This document shows, piece after piece, positions 56,901 to 64,000 of a stretch of 64,000 nucleotides of DNA. Position numbers and translations under genes: made by a program. Origin of the DNA: Spartobacteria bacterium (GTDB taxonomy: Bacteria > Verrucomicrobiota > Verrucomicrobiia > Chthoniobacterales > UBA10450); NCBI GenBank assembly GCA_003167555.1, contig PMSN01000019.1:1-64000 (forward strand), given 5' to 3'. The notes beneath the pieces are model-generated. The model saw only the letters and a program-made list of their open reading frames with translations. It ran no database searches and was not told the origin of the DNA. Every line of letters starts with the position of its first letter. Within the stretch, counting starts at the first letter, position 1.

Positions 56901-57067
56901 GGCTCCAACTGCACCGAGATCGCCGCGAGCGCCTCGTGTCCCATTCCGGAAACGTGGAAATGTCCTTTGCCCTGGCGATTCAGATTTTGCTCACGCAGAT
57001 CGCCGTGCCGGCTCTCCAAAATCGTGGTCAGCAATTGCAGCTTTCCCTTTTTGCTCAGCGCGGACAT
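53972..57067 (-). CDS. Single-chain 2-oxoacid dehydrogenase E1alpha-E1beta-E2
   Basis: A 1031-residue fusion. The E1-alpha part (1 to about 315) has the TPP motif GDAATRQGDFFEA at 143-155 and EDN at 171-173. E1-beta spans about 330-655. A lipoyl domain follows, with ETDKA at 726-730 and Lys729 as the lipoylation site. The E2 acyltransferase core is about 815-1020. The canonical HxxxDG motif reads HRVVNG, with His1000 and Asn1004 in place of Asp. No E3-binding domain is visible between the lipoyl and core parts. It may be the pyruvate or branched-chain complex. A palindromic repeat lies in frame at 54650-54711. Confidence 0.85.
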   Translation of the reverse strand: MSALSKKGKLQLLTTILESRHGDLREQNLNRQGKGHFHVSGMGHEALAAISVQLEPDDYICPYYRDRALVLGRGVASRELALDYMAKRKGQSGGRQMPSHYSYAERHIWSVPTPTGAQLLPACGIAWGIKLDSKPNFVVATIGDAATRQGDFFEAVCFAKERQLPVMFVVEDNAYGISSPTREINPLALGVLQPNDWLEVDGTNVQTVYDVATKAIAGLRAGNGPAFLWVKMERLSSHTSTDDQKLYRSAEELQNLEKCDPLKCWKEQLIAEGAITEEEYAKLDQGIKERIRQEFAEAEREKDPSADELELEVRGEAPELTDEIIPPGKYRIGDTINKALRAGLEKDSGRIIFGEDIEDPKGGVFRLTQRLSTEFPKQVYNSPLAESTILGVACGLASYGKRPVFELQFIDFINPGWNQLVTNLSTLRWRSFGTWKCPAVIYAPYGAYLPGGSLWHSQANESALAHYPGINIVIPSTPEDAAGLLWTAMHCDDPTFVLIPKHLLWAEHEYTEPIRAIPLGKARTRSTGSDITLVAWGNTIEKSLEALEQLGGEASVELIDLRSIAPWDREAIEESVRRTGRLIVVQEDTENCSVGQMIITHITGQQEIWSEMTSPPILVSKGNVMIGYNPIYEYAALPDVARIIAAVRRSMSTKAERVAIAPMQQRAEAAAPKAKVAQTNTGTTKQRMQKITVPIMGEGIRNAKVVGLLKKPGDRIELDDPLCELETDKAVYPIESSFAGTMGEWKTEVGATVEIGQELGTILAEGDSFAEQFETAAEQPNGAAEPVAAGVSPAPSSEQPTRLPLQKKSASIEPALSPTIVRRLGRVVPANLQIDALWDTIRKAREAAKKKDGKTAASPSVMVAWAVVRAMEKHAPFRRIILEDDRIIENDDFDLGIAVALEDDRLATAVVTHANKRDWPDFVQRYNQTVEETRAGRVDAMNAPVVISSLGAFGVRAAAPIVVPPSVGTLFVGSAHYETVGDGKKNQTAEFITLSLTFDHRVVNGAGAANFVHDVKEQIEKFAVGAEALKR
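54650..54711. repeat. Palindromic repeat inside the dehydrogenase gene
   Basis: CTGTAGTGGCAGCCGTGTCG at 54650-54669 and its near complement CGACACGCCTGCCGCTACAG at 54692-54711 encode the residues 786-807 linker (PVAAGVSPAPSSEQPTRLPL). It is related to the elements at 37563 and elsewhere. Insertion in a flexible Ala-rich linker would be tolerated and keeps the frame. Confidence 0.75.
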
Positions 57068-57188
57068 TTCGGAAACGTTGATGGTTGATCGTTGACGGTG
57101 GAGCGTGCGGAACGCATCGTCGCGCCGCGCGCAGACTCTCAACTCTCAATCCGCGCGCATCAACCTCCTTTCGGAGGCGAACAGGTTC

Positions 57189-57278
57189 GTCATCCCGAGC
57201 GTAGCGAAGCGAAGTCGAGGGACCCCGAGGAGCGTCGCCCGACATCCCACGGGGTTCCTCGACTGCGCTCGGAATGAC
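57189..57278. repeat. GTCATCCCGAGCG bipartite repeat element
   Basis: GTCATCCCGAGCGTAGCGAA at 57189-57208 and the mirrored GACTGCGCTCGGAATGAC ending at 57278 bound an imperfect inverted repeat. It lies in the divergent gap between the dehydrogenase and threonine synthase genes and overlaps the upstream codons of the latter's frame. Confidence 0.7.
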
Positions 57279-57315
57279 CTCGGCGACACGCCTACGCCTT
57301 GTAAAAGCCTTTTGC

Positions 57316-58452
57316 ATGCGAGACTTGTTCGATCGCATGAACGAACCAGCTGAAGTCAATGTCGCTCCAGACCGGGGCAGGGGAGTCATCGCGCGTTACC
57401 GAACCTTCCTTCCCGTCTCGGAGTCGACGCCAATCGTGTCGTTAGGCGAAGGCGGCACGCCGCTGATTTTCTCACCGCGCCTCAGCGCCATCGTCGGACG
57501 CGGTTGCGAAGTTTACTTGAAATACGAAGGACTCAATCCCACCGGCTCGTTCAAGGACCGCGGCATGACTGTGGCCGTCTCGAAAGCCATTGAGCGCGGA
57601 GCCGCCGCATTGATCTGCGCTTCCACCGGAAATACCTCCGCATCCGCGGCGGCGTATGCGGCGCGCGCGGGAATCCGTTGCGTGGTCGTCTTGCCCGCGG
57701 GGAAGATCGCCAGCGGCAAATTGGTTCAGGCTTTCGCTTACGGCGCCAAAGTCGTCGCCATCGATGGCAACTTCGATGACGCGCTCCGGATCGTGCGCGA
57801 ACTTGGGCAGCGCGACGATTTCGCGATCGTGAACTCGATCAATCCGGATCGAATCGCCGGACAAAAAACAGCCGCTTTCGAAATCGTTGACGAACTCGGC
57901 GACGCGCCCGAACTCCATCTCCTTCCGCTCGGCAACGCCGGAAACATTACCGCATACTGGGCCGGTTATCGCGAGTACCGCGACGCGGGAAAATCGCGAA
58001 CGCTCCCCGCCATGCTCGGTTTCCAGGCGGCCGGGGCAGCGCCGATCTTCCACGGCCGCGTCGTCGAACAACCGGAAACGATCGCCTCCGCGATTCGGAT
58101 CGGGAATCCCGCCAGTTGGGAAGCCGCGAAGGAGGCCGTCCGTGATTCGCACGGCGTCGTCGACATCGTCACCGACACCGAGATTCTCGAAGCGCAATAT
58201 TGGCTGGCCACGCACGAAGGAGTTTTCGTCGAGCCCGCGAGCGCCGCGCCCATCGCCGGCCTTTTCAAATGCTGCGAGCCGGCGCGCGCACCCGCGTATC
58301 CATTCACGAAAATTCCGGAAGCGAGCAGAATTGTTTGCACCGTGACCGGCCACGGCTTGAAGGATCCCGACGTGATGGCGGACCGCCTAACGACCCTGAA
58401 CGCCGTCGCGCCGAACGAGCAGGAGGTGTTGCGTGCCATCGAGGAGAGTTGA
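57316..58452 (+). CDS. thrC: Threonine synthase
   Basis: A 378-residue PLP enzyme that makes threonine from O-phosphohomoserine. The PLP lysine is in [11 protein letters not shown], and the phosphate loop is [13 protein letters not shown]. The start is taken at ATG 57316; ATG 57337 also fits, and ATG 57274 is within the repeat. It precedes aspartate kinase by 70 bases and both act in the aspartate family. Confidence 0.93.
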   Translation: MRDLFDRMNEPAEVNVAPDRGRGVIARYRTFLPVSESTPIVSLGEGGTPLIFSPRLSAIVGRGCEVYLKYEGLNPTGSFKDRGMTVAVSKAIERGAAALICASTGNTSASAAAYAARAGIRCVVVLPAGKIASGKLVQAFAYGAKVVAIDGNFDDALRIVRELGQRDDFAIVNSINPDRIAGQKTAAFEIVDELGDAPELHLLPLGNAGNITAYWAGYREYRDAGKSRTLPAMLGFQAAGAAPIFHGRVVEQPETIASAIRIGNPASWEAAKEAVRDSHGVVDIVTDTEILEAQYWLATHEGVFVEPASAAPIAGLFKCCEPARAPAYPFTKIPEASRIVCTVTGHGLKDPDVMADRLTTLNAVAPNEQEVLRAIEES

Positions 58453-58522
58453 CAGCGGCGGAACATAAGCGAAAACCATCCCGTTCCGTGATCCTTCGCT
58501 CTTACTCCGGCCCGGCTTCGCC

Positions 58523-59773
58523 ATGCGACTGATCGTCCAAAAGTACGGCGGCACTTCGGTGGGAACGCCGGAGCGCATCCGCAACGTCGCGCGCCGATTG
58601 CTCGAAACCCAACAGAGCGGCTGCAAAGTGGTCGGAGTCATCTCCGCCATGGCTGGCGTGACGGATAATCTGATCAAGCTCGCGCGCGAGACTTCGCCCC
58701 AACCGACGGAGCGGGAGATGGACGCATTGCTCGCCACCGGCGAATTGGCCGCGATCGCGCTGATTGCCATGGCGATCAACGCCCTTGGTGGAAAAGCGAT
58801 CTCATTGACCGGCGCTGAAGCCGGCATCCTGACCGATCGCGCCCACACCAGAGCGAGGATTGCGAACATCGCGCCGAAACAGATTCACCAATTGCTTGCC
58901 GACGATTACATCGTCGTCGTCGCCGGCTTTCAGGGTCAAAATCCCGATGGCGACACGACCACGCTCGGCCGTGGCGGCACTGATCTGACCGCGATCGCGC
59001 TCGCCGGCGCCTTGAATGCCGACGCCTGCCAGATTTTCACCGACGTCGATGGCGTCTTCACCTGCGATCCGCGTGTCGTGTCCGAGGCGCAAAAGCTCGA
59101 TGAAGTTGCCTACGACGAACTTCTCGAGATGGCCGGCGCCGGCTCAAAGGTGATGCAATCGCGCGCCGTCGAGTTCGCCAAGAAATTCGGGGTGGAATTC
59201 GAAGTGCGCTCGAGCTTCCATCAGAACGCCGGGACGATCGCGAGGGAGGAAACCGCGAACATGGAAGACGTGGTCATTCGCGGCATCAGCGTCGATCGCA
59301 ACCAGGCCAAGCTCACGGTCGATGACGTGCGCGATGAAGCCGGGATCGCTGGACAGATTTTTTCCGCGATCGCGAGCGGCAACATCGTAGTCGACATGAT
59401 TGTGCAAAGCGTTTCCAAGCATGGAACGACCGACATCTCCTTCACCATCCACGAAAACGACTTGGACGCGGCGACGAAGTTACTCGAACCGGTGGTCAAG
59501 GAAGTTCAGGCCGCGGGCTTGATCACCAAAAGCGGCGTCGCCAAGCTGAGTGTCGTTGGGATCGGGATGCGGTCGCACTCGGGCGTCGCCGCGCGGTTGT
59601 TCGATTGTCTTGGAAGGGGCGGAATCAACATCCATTTGATCTCGACTTCTGAGATCAAAATCGCCGTCGTGATTGATGGCCAGGACGCGGACCGCGCCGC
59701 CCAGCTCACCCACGAAGAGTTCGGCCTGGCCAAGTTCATCCCATCCCAAACGCCGCAGTCCGCCGACGAATAG
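58523..59773 (+). CDS. lysC: Aspartate kinase
   Basis: A 416-residue aspartokinase for lysine, threonine and methionine synthesis. The start MRLIVQKYGGTSVG has the KYGGTS motif. The GRGGTDLTAIALA segment and the FTDVDGVFTCDPR motif follow. The C-terminal regulatory part has two ACT domains, so feedback inhibition is expected. It stands downstream of threonine synthase on the same strand, probably in one operon. Confidence 0.95.
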   Translation: MRLIVQKYGGTSVGTPERIRNVARRLLETQQSGCKVVGVISAMAGVTDNLIKLARETSPQPTEREMDALLATGELAAIALIAMAINALGGKAISLTGAEAGILTDRAHTRARIANIAPKQIHQLLADDYIVVVAGFQGQNPDGDTTTLGRGGTDLTAIALAGALNADACQIFTDVDGVFTCDPRVVSEAQKLDEVAYDELLEMAGAGSKVMQSRAVEFAKKFGVEFEVRSSFHQNAGTIAREETANMEDVVIRGISVDRNQAKLTVDDVRDEAGIAGQIFSAIASGNIVVDMIVQSVSKHGTTDISFTIHENDLDAATKLLEPVVKEVQAAGLITKSGVAKLSVVGIGMRSHSGVAARLFDCLGRGGINIHLISTSEIKIAVVIDGQDADRAAQLTHEEFGLAKFIPSQTPQSADE

Positions 59774-60349
59774 CATTCTGGCATCAGTTTCGTCTCCAGA
59801 ATGCCGCAATTCCTCAGCAAACCACCGCTACTTACCGAGCGTAACAAATAGCATAACTATCTTGATTCTAAACTAACTAGCGCTCAGGTGTCGGCGGATG
59901 CCGCTAGTATCCGGGGACAATTCCGTTCGCCCCAAAGTAGCATAGGCTTCCAGCCTGTGAATTCTCAGGCGAAAGATAGGATCTCGGCGGCTGGAGGGGA
60001 ACCGAAGAAGTGGAATCCCGCACGGTCACGCCGATCCCACTCGATTGGCATCTGCCTAGGGAAACTATTTTAGTTACTCCATGAGACTTTCGAATCTAGG
60101 CCGGGCCAATAAGCACGGTGTCACGTCTCGATGCCAGAAGCGCTGCGCAGAAAAAACGGTGGGATTTCTTCGATGGTTGCGATTGCATCGGGCTGGATCC
60201 GCGTAGCTACATCCTTCGAAGCGGCAAAGAGTGGAGCCGTTGCAATGGTTCAGCATTGCAGTGGGGTAATTCCTGCCAAGCCCGCCGGCCACGACGGAGG
60301 GGGAATCGCAACATTCCGTTCCTTTCGCACAGCATCCCTCACAACATCA

Positions 60350-60370
60350 GACAATATATGTCATATAAAG
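60350..60370. promoter_or_regulatory. AT-rich motif, related site
   Basis: GACAATATATGTCATATAAA shares the core ATATATGTCA with the other motif copies. It lies 35 bases from the palindrome at 60405 and about 220 bases before a small gene. A protein-binding site is plausible. Confidence 0.35.
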
Positions 60371-60404
60371 TCGGATAGTGGACGTTACAGGGAGGCGGAC
60401 CGCT

Positions 60405-60420
60405 GTCGTGTTAACACGAC
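60405..60420. promoter_or_regulatory. Perfect 16-bp palindrome
   Basis: GTCGTGTTAACACGAC is self-complementary across its full length, as expected of a dimer-binding operator. It lies about 170 bases before the small gene at 60588. No regulator gene is adjacent. Confidence 0.45.
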
Positions 60421-60587
60421 AAGGATATGTTCGTTTGAACGTCTTCCACTTTCCTGTTGCATGTCCAAGCCACTTATTCCAAGATGGTTTCAGGCGGAGG
60501 TTGAATTCCTCTGGCCCGCCATCCACGCAACCCGGTTCTGCGGACGGCGCTCATGCCCGGCTAACCTTCACCTTGAGGAAAGCCCGC

Positions 60588-60983
60588 ATGAATACCGCCA
60601 GAAGCCGCGCCCGCAGACAGCAGAACCTCCAAGCGATCGAGCAGCCGCCGATCGCGCCAAAAGTCAGACCAGCCAAAGAACCGCCAGAGTCGATTTCGCC
60701 TCACAAACTGCCAAATCCTTGGCTAGCGGATTCTGAGTGGTTATTAGAAGAACTCGCAAAAACCAGAGAGCAGATTCTCCGCATCCCATTCCGGCTAGAC
60801 AACGCCAGTGATATAAAATCGGCAACCGGCCGAATCTTCGAGCTCGAAAAAACGATGCGGCATCTTTTGCACCTTCACCGCGAAGGCCAGCGAGAATTCG
60901 CGAAGCAGTTCGCAGCGTCTCAGCAACCCGAACATGCGCATGCGCGTAAGGCCAAGTCGAAGATCGTTCGGATGCGAGCCTAG
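60588..60983 (+). CDS. Small basic hypothetical protein
   Basis: A 131-residue product from ATG 60588, with TTGAGGAAAG as a clear ribosome-binding site. It begins with a strongly basic stretch (MNTARSRARRQQNLQ), then a Pro-rich segment, and ends in a long helix (FELEKTMRHLLHLHREGQRE) and a Lys/Arg tail. It may bind nucleic acid, but no family is recognised. It is isolated. Confidence 0.5.
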   Translation: MNTARSRARRQQNLQAIEQPPIAPKVRPAKEPPESISPHKLPNPWLADSEWLLEELAKTREQILRIPFRLDNASDIKSATGRIFELEKTMRHLLHLHREGQREFAKQFAASQQPEHAHARKAKSKIVRMRA

Positions 60984-61852
60984 CTGCGTTATTTCTGGAC
61001 ACACGTGTCCCTCAAGCGACCCCCCGGCCTTCGGCCGGGTGGACCCCTCTTGAGTGACGGCGGTGCGCTGGTCTGCGGCGCCTTGGTTCAGATTGTCGGG
61101 TCCGATGTCTACTCTACCGATACGCGGCAACTCGAAGGTCAAGTTGCGGTTGGGCTGGATGCGCGTGCGTTGGCATGGAAACACATGCAACAACGGCTTC
61201 TATACGGCCAGGCCTGCTTCTTACGTTCGGAGTTTTCAACATCGTTTAACAACCTTGGCACAGTTTGGGATTTGTCGCCGGACTTGCGAGAGAACGGTAT
61301 ATGTCCCCTCTTGCTGTTCCCCAACCATATTTCCGGCCTGCGATTGCTTGCGCTTCAAGTGAAGGGGAACGCCACCAGCTGGAAGCTCTACACACTGCGC
61401 CGTTAATCGCAGCTTTCGTAACTAACCCAGCCAGTGGCGGCCCGTGGTCTGATGGGGAACAGCAGCCCCCCGACTCTGTTACCCCAACAAAACCTTTCCA
61501 TTTCACGCCCCGCGCTCACGACCCGCAGAAAAAACCTATGCTCGTTTCCGAGCACTCCCAATTCTGTTACCATGTTACCATGTTACCTTTTGCTTGTCAA
61601 GTCCCTGAGACTTTTTTATTTGGGCACACTTCACCCCGCAACCTTGCACGGTTTCTACGAAGTCTCAGGGGGAGCGAGGGCCGACCCTGCAAGGGGGGAA
61701 GAGATGGGGGCGGGCATTGCCCCGCCCCCAAACCCCCCGGTCTAGGGGGGAACTGTTAAAGGCATTCTAGCAAGACGCGTCTACACAAAACTGAGCATCG
61801 CGAGGAAATCGCACTCGACAGGGGGGTCACCGTTAGACCAGCATCTCCACGA
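60984..61852. other. Gene-poor stretch with structured GC-rich DNA
   Basis: No convincing gene; the open frames on either strand look random. Features seen: a hairpin CCCCCCGGCCTTCGGCCGGG near 61020, a triple repeat of ATGTTACC near 61568-61591, an inverted pair CCCTGAGACTT and AAGTCTCAGGG (about 61603-61674), and a GGGGGCGGGC...GCCCCGCCCCC hairpin near 61706-61729. Confidence 0.4.
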
Positions 61853-62491
61853 ATGAGTAGTAACCAAACCCTCTTCAGCTCGAGGACGCTTGAAATGGAC
61901 CGTTGCCCACATTGTCGCATTGCGAATCCGCTTCTGTCTGGAGTTCACGGTTTCGACACAACAAACAGCACACGAAATCTGCATCGAAAATGGCGGGTAT
62001 ACGTTTGCTCGGCATGCGGCGGAGGTGTGCTGGGAGCTGGTGTGTGGAATGGCAGCGCAAACCACGACCCACAGATAACATATGTTTTCCCCGCACCGGC
62101 TGCACGGCTGGCAGGACTTCCTGTAAAGCCGGATGCATTCTTAAACCAGGCCGTTGAAAGTATTCACGCCCCTTCGGGTGCTATCATGCTGTGTGCCTCC
62201 AGCGTCGATGCGATGCTCAAAGACAAAGGTTACAAGGCAGGTGGCCTTTACGAACGTATTGAAAAGGCAGCGACGGCTAATCTCATCACAAAGGAAATGT
62301 CCTTGTGGGCACACGACATTAGGCTCGACGCAAACGATGAAAGGCACGCTGACGATAGTGCTCCACTGCCGAACGAGTCCGATGCTCAAAAGTGCATTGA
62401 GTTCACAAAAGCTTTGGCAATGTTTCTCTACGTTCTTCCGGCCATGGTAGAAGGTGGCCGCACAAGTGCGGGGAGCGGCAGGACTCAATAG
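61853..62491 (+). CDS. DUF4145-like protein with N-terminal zinc ribbon
   Basis: A 212-residue product. An N-terminal Cys pair (DRCPHCRIAN, about residues 16-25) with a second (YVCSACGGG) forms a zinc ribbon. The C-terminal part (AVESIHAPSGAIMLCASSVD, AMLKDKGYKAGGLYERIEKA) matches the DUF4145 helical domain, found in restriction-associated and other orphan proteins. The function is unknown. ATG 61853 or 61895 may be the start. Its stop overlaps the next gene on the opposite strand. Confidence 0.65.
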   Translation: MSSNQTLFSSRTLEMDRCPHCRIANPLLSGVHGFDTTNSTRNLHRKWRVYVCSACGGGVLGAGVWNGSANHDPQITYVFPAPAARLAGLPVKPDAFLNQAVESIHAPSGAIMLCASSVDAMLKDKGYKAGGLYERIEKAATANLITKEMSLWAHDIRLDANDERHADDSAPLPNESDAQKCIEFTKALAMFLYVLPAMVEGGRTSAGSGRTQ

Positions 62492-62700
62492 ATTGCTGTG
62501 ATCCTATACACTTCGCCATCTTGAACCACTTCTAGGTCCTTGCCGACGTGCGCTGCTATCTCCACCCCAGCGAACCATGCGCCTCGACCAAAGGTCACTC
62601 CTGGCCCCCCCATTGTAATGCCGCCGATAGCCACCGGCACCTTCGGCGAAACTGATCCATCTAGGTTGACGCTGAATATCTGTGAAAAGGGAACTCTCAT
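62485..62700 (-). CDS. Small hypothetical protein, 71 aa
   Basis: A 71-residue product, MRVPFSQIFSVNLDGSVSPK to EVYRITAIY. It is beta-rich, with a glycine-rich turn (GGITMGGPGVTFGRG) and no Cys. No family is recognised. ATG 62700 is preferred over the open frame's earlier start. It overlaps the 3' end of the convergent DUF4145-like gene by 7 bases. The AT-rich motif lies about 50 bases upstream. Confidence 0.5.
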   Translation of the reverse strand: MRVPFSQIFSVNLDGSVSPKVPVAIGGITMGGPGVTFGRGAWFAGVEIAAHVGKDLEVVQDGEVYRITAIY

Positions 62701-62746
62701 AACGACTGTCAAATTAAGAGGCGTTGCCGACCAATGCAACAATCAT

Positions 62747-62763
62747 GATTGATATATGTCAGA
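62747..62763 (+). promoter_or_regulatory. AT-rich motif copy 3 (GATTGATATATGTCAGA)
   Basis: An exact 17-base match to the minus strand at 1085-1101, and 14 of 17 to 531-547. It lies between two minus-strand accessory genes. The occurrence at both ends of a 64-kb window, each time among small orphan genes, is unlikely by chance. Confidence 0.45.
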
Positions 62764-62859
62764 TGAAATGAATAAGTGTTGCCTCTGATTCGGTATGGAA
62801 ATTTAGGAGGGCTTCCTGAATGAAGTCGCCTATCCAGACCACCCCACGCAGAGGAATGG

Positions 62860-63453
62860 CTACGTTTGTCGGGGCTCTTTGGGCGGCGGCGGAAACCAAA
62901 AGTCCTCTCGGCTAAGGACCGGGACGACTTCTTTTGCGAAATCGCGACGGCCAAGCCCAGCGAGATACTTCTGTCCCCCCAAGCGTTCAAGAAGCGTTGG
63001 GAGATCAGGCTTAAACAGATCGGGATTCTCAGCGATATAGCGCGTCGTAAAAAGTCGCATCCAAGGGGTTAAGTCAGTAAAAAGGTTCCAACAACAACAC
63101 GCGGCCTCATACATCACGTCCTCGGTCAATCCGGGCGGATATTCGACGGCATTATGCGCAGAATATCTTCTGTCTGCGTGTTTCCCTATCGCAGTCACAA
63201 GGCCAGCTCGCCGCCGCTCCTTGTCCGGCAGTTTCAGTATGCGCAACATCAATTCAGACGGCTTGCCTACTTTCCTGCCTTGGTCGTGCACAAGTTGCAG
63301 AGATGCCCAGGCCAAGGTGTGAATCGAGATCGGGTCGCCTTCGGTGAACCAAAGTGAAATGGCGGTATCCAACTGCGTTACCGCGGCGGATGCGTGCGAA
63401 ACAAGTATAAGGCCCGGTTTCGGCTGGTCAGGTTCGGGTTCTGGGGTGCTCAC
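62860..63453 (-). CDS. Hypothetical protein, 197 aa
   Basis: A soluble helical protein. The segment ITLAWASLQLVHDQ region and the AISLWFTEGDPISIHTLAWA stretch resemble a conserved hypothetical group known from scattered proteobacteria and others. It has a long middle helix and a Pro-rich tail (FWFPPPPKEP). No catalytic motif is visible. It could be part of a defence or regulatory unit, but nothing proves this. Confidence 0.5.
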   Translation of the reverse strand: MSTPEPEPDQPKPGLILVSHASAAVTQLDTAISLWFTEGDPISIHTLAWASLQLVHDQGRKVGKPSELMLRILKLPDKERRRAGLVTAIGKHADRRYSAHNAVEYPPGLTEDVMYEAACCCWNLFTDLTPWMRLFTTRYIAENPDLFKPDLPTLLERLGGQKYLAGLGRRDFAKEVVPVLSREDFWFPPPPKEPRQT

Positions 63454-63627
63454 AAGATTACAGTCGGAAGTCTTCCCCTCTTCCTGGTGATCTCATTCTC
63501 GGTGGCGGCGTGCATGCTGACAATAGTGTTGCAATACATCCGGCGTCATGACTCCGTCTACAAAATAACGCTGATATATCTCATAGCCAAGTGAGCAGAA
63601 GAAATGCTAAAAGCGAAGTAATAGCGA

Positions 63628-64000
63628 ATGAAAACCTTCTTTGCCGTCCTAGGGGCCATTCTCACGGCAGGCGTAATCTTTTGGGTTGGCTATGGCATGG
63701 TTGCTCATTTCAGTGAGTGGAAAAACGAAAAGGAGGCCATGATTCGCACGGTCCAAAGGAACTCAGCGGCTTATGAGTCCGCATATTCCACTGTGATGAA
63801 AGGACTATCTGCTGAGTCCACATTGGCCGAGATGAAAGCAAAGGTCAAATCTGATGAGTCCGCATTGGCCGAGATGAAAGCAGCGAGTGCCGACAACCGC
63901 GAAGCTTATGGACTTCTGAAATTTGTCTTAGAGAACAAGCCATTCTTTTCTCTTAATTCTGACGAAGAAAAATGGCTGGCGAAAGCGCTATCCGAACTTG
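63628..64000 (+). CDS. Partial membrane-anchored hypothetical protein
   Basis: The frame opens at ATG 63628 with an N-terminal membrane helix (FFAVLGAILTAGVIFWVGYG) and runs off the window after 124 residues. Helical charged sequence follows. An internal direct repeat encodes STLAEMKAKVKSDE and SALAEMKAASADN (near 63808-63880). No family is recognised; a coiled-coil-like membrane protein is likely. Confidence 0.5.
   Translation, partial: MKTFFAVLGAILTAGVIFWVGYGMVAHFSEWKNEKEAMIRTVQRNSAAYESAYSTVMKGLSAESTLAEMKAKVKSDESALAEMKAASADNREAYGLLKFVLENKPFFSLNSDEEKWLAKALSEL

Larger units (their letters stand above)
59774..60587. other. Gene-poor stretch with repeat-like DNA
   Basis: No convincing gene. 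It includes repeat-like sequence near 59938-59995 (AGCATAGGCTTCCAGCCTGT), the AT-rich motif variant at 60350-60370 and a perfect palindrome at 60405-60420. Open frames here are short and show no family sequence. It leads to the small gene at 60588. Confidence 0.4.

Noticed and set aside
63394-63594. 66-residue plus-strand ORF with a hydrophobic segment
   Set aside because: It overlaps the start of the minus-strand gene, has no clear start signal and no family match; left open but not called.

Overview
This window is most likely a contig from a GC-rich, Gram-negative soil bacterium of the Verrucomicrobiota, probably a Chthoniobacterales or Spartobacteria-like lineage. This is an inference. There is no rRNA or tRNA gene to prove it. 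The basis is a double-membrane gene set (CMP-KDO synthetase, heptose kinase and phosphatase, an outer-membrane barrel, L,D-transpeptidase), many singleton biosynthetic genes not arranged in enterobacterial order, and a dense load of interspersed palindromic repeats of kinds I associate with these genomes.

Layout. Positions 1-3,870 are accessory: a partial SDR gene, a truncated ribbon-helix-helix gene, two small Cys-motif proteins, a DUF2314-like secreted protein, gene remnants, and several copies of an AT-rich motif. 3,870-8,961 holds an amidase, two methyltransferases, a cell-wall amidase and remnants of a methyltransferase tail. 9,014-13,524 is an envelope block: glycosyltransferase, acyltransferase, MsbA-type exporter and, divergently, DedA. 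13,689-28,951 holds purB, a two-receiver PATAN-type regulator, a MacAB-like efflux set with two permeases, queG-aroK, purE-purK-tsaC, pyrG and kdsB. 29,160-35,653 holds gmhB-hldE (LPS heptose), two secreted proteins, phoH-pgpH and a purine nucleoside phosphorylase. 35,669-43,534 holds an L,D-transpeptidase, nuoC-nuoB, a large hybrid histidine kinase, and truA-ruvX-manC.

43,552-46,996 carries a leucine/isovalerate-catabolism set: carboxylase beta subunit, HMG-CoA lyase and an enoyl-CoA hydratase. 47,010-53,853 has dinB, a UPF0173 hydrolase, a Spy-like periplasmic protein, a DUF885 peptidase and a large outer-membrane barrel. 53,972-59,773 carries a single-chain E1alpha-E1beta-E2 2-oxoacid dehydrogenase, then threonine synthase and aspartate kinase. 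59,774-64,000 is a second accessory stretch with sparse small genes (including a DUF4145-like protein), structured noncoding DNA and further copies of the AT-rich motif seen near position 1.

Most genes are ordinary housekeeping. The points that merit attention are: the one-polypeptide dehydrogenase with an Asn in its E2 active-site motif and no visible E3-binding domain; a palindromic repeat sitting in frame inside that gene's linker; several distinct repeat families between genes; triplicated methyltransferase tail sequence; a degenerate tandem copy of an acyltransferase 3' end; and the shared AT-rich motif linking the two accessory ends. I found no CRISPR array, insertion sequence, integrase, complete prophage, rRNA or tRNA.
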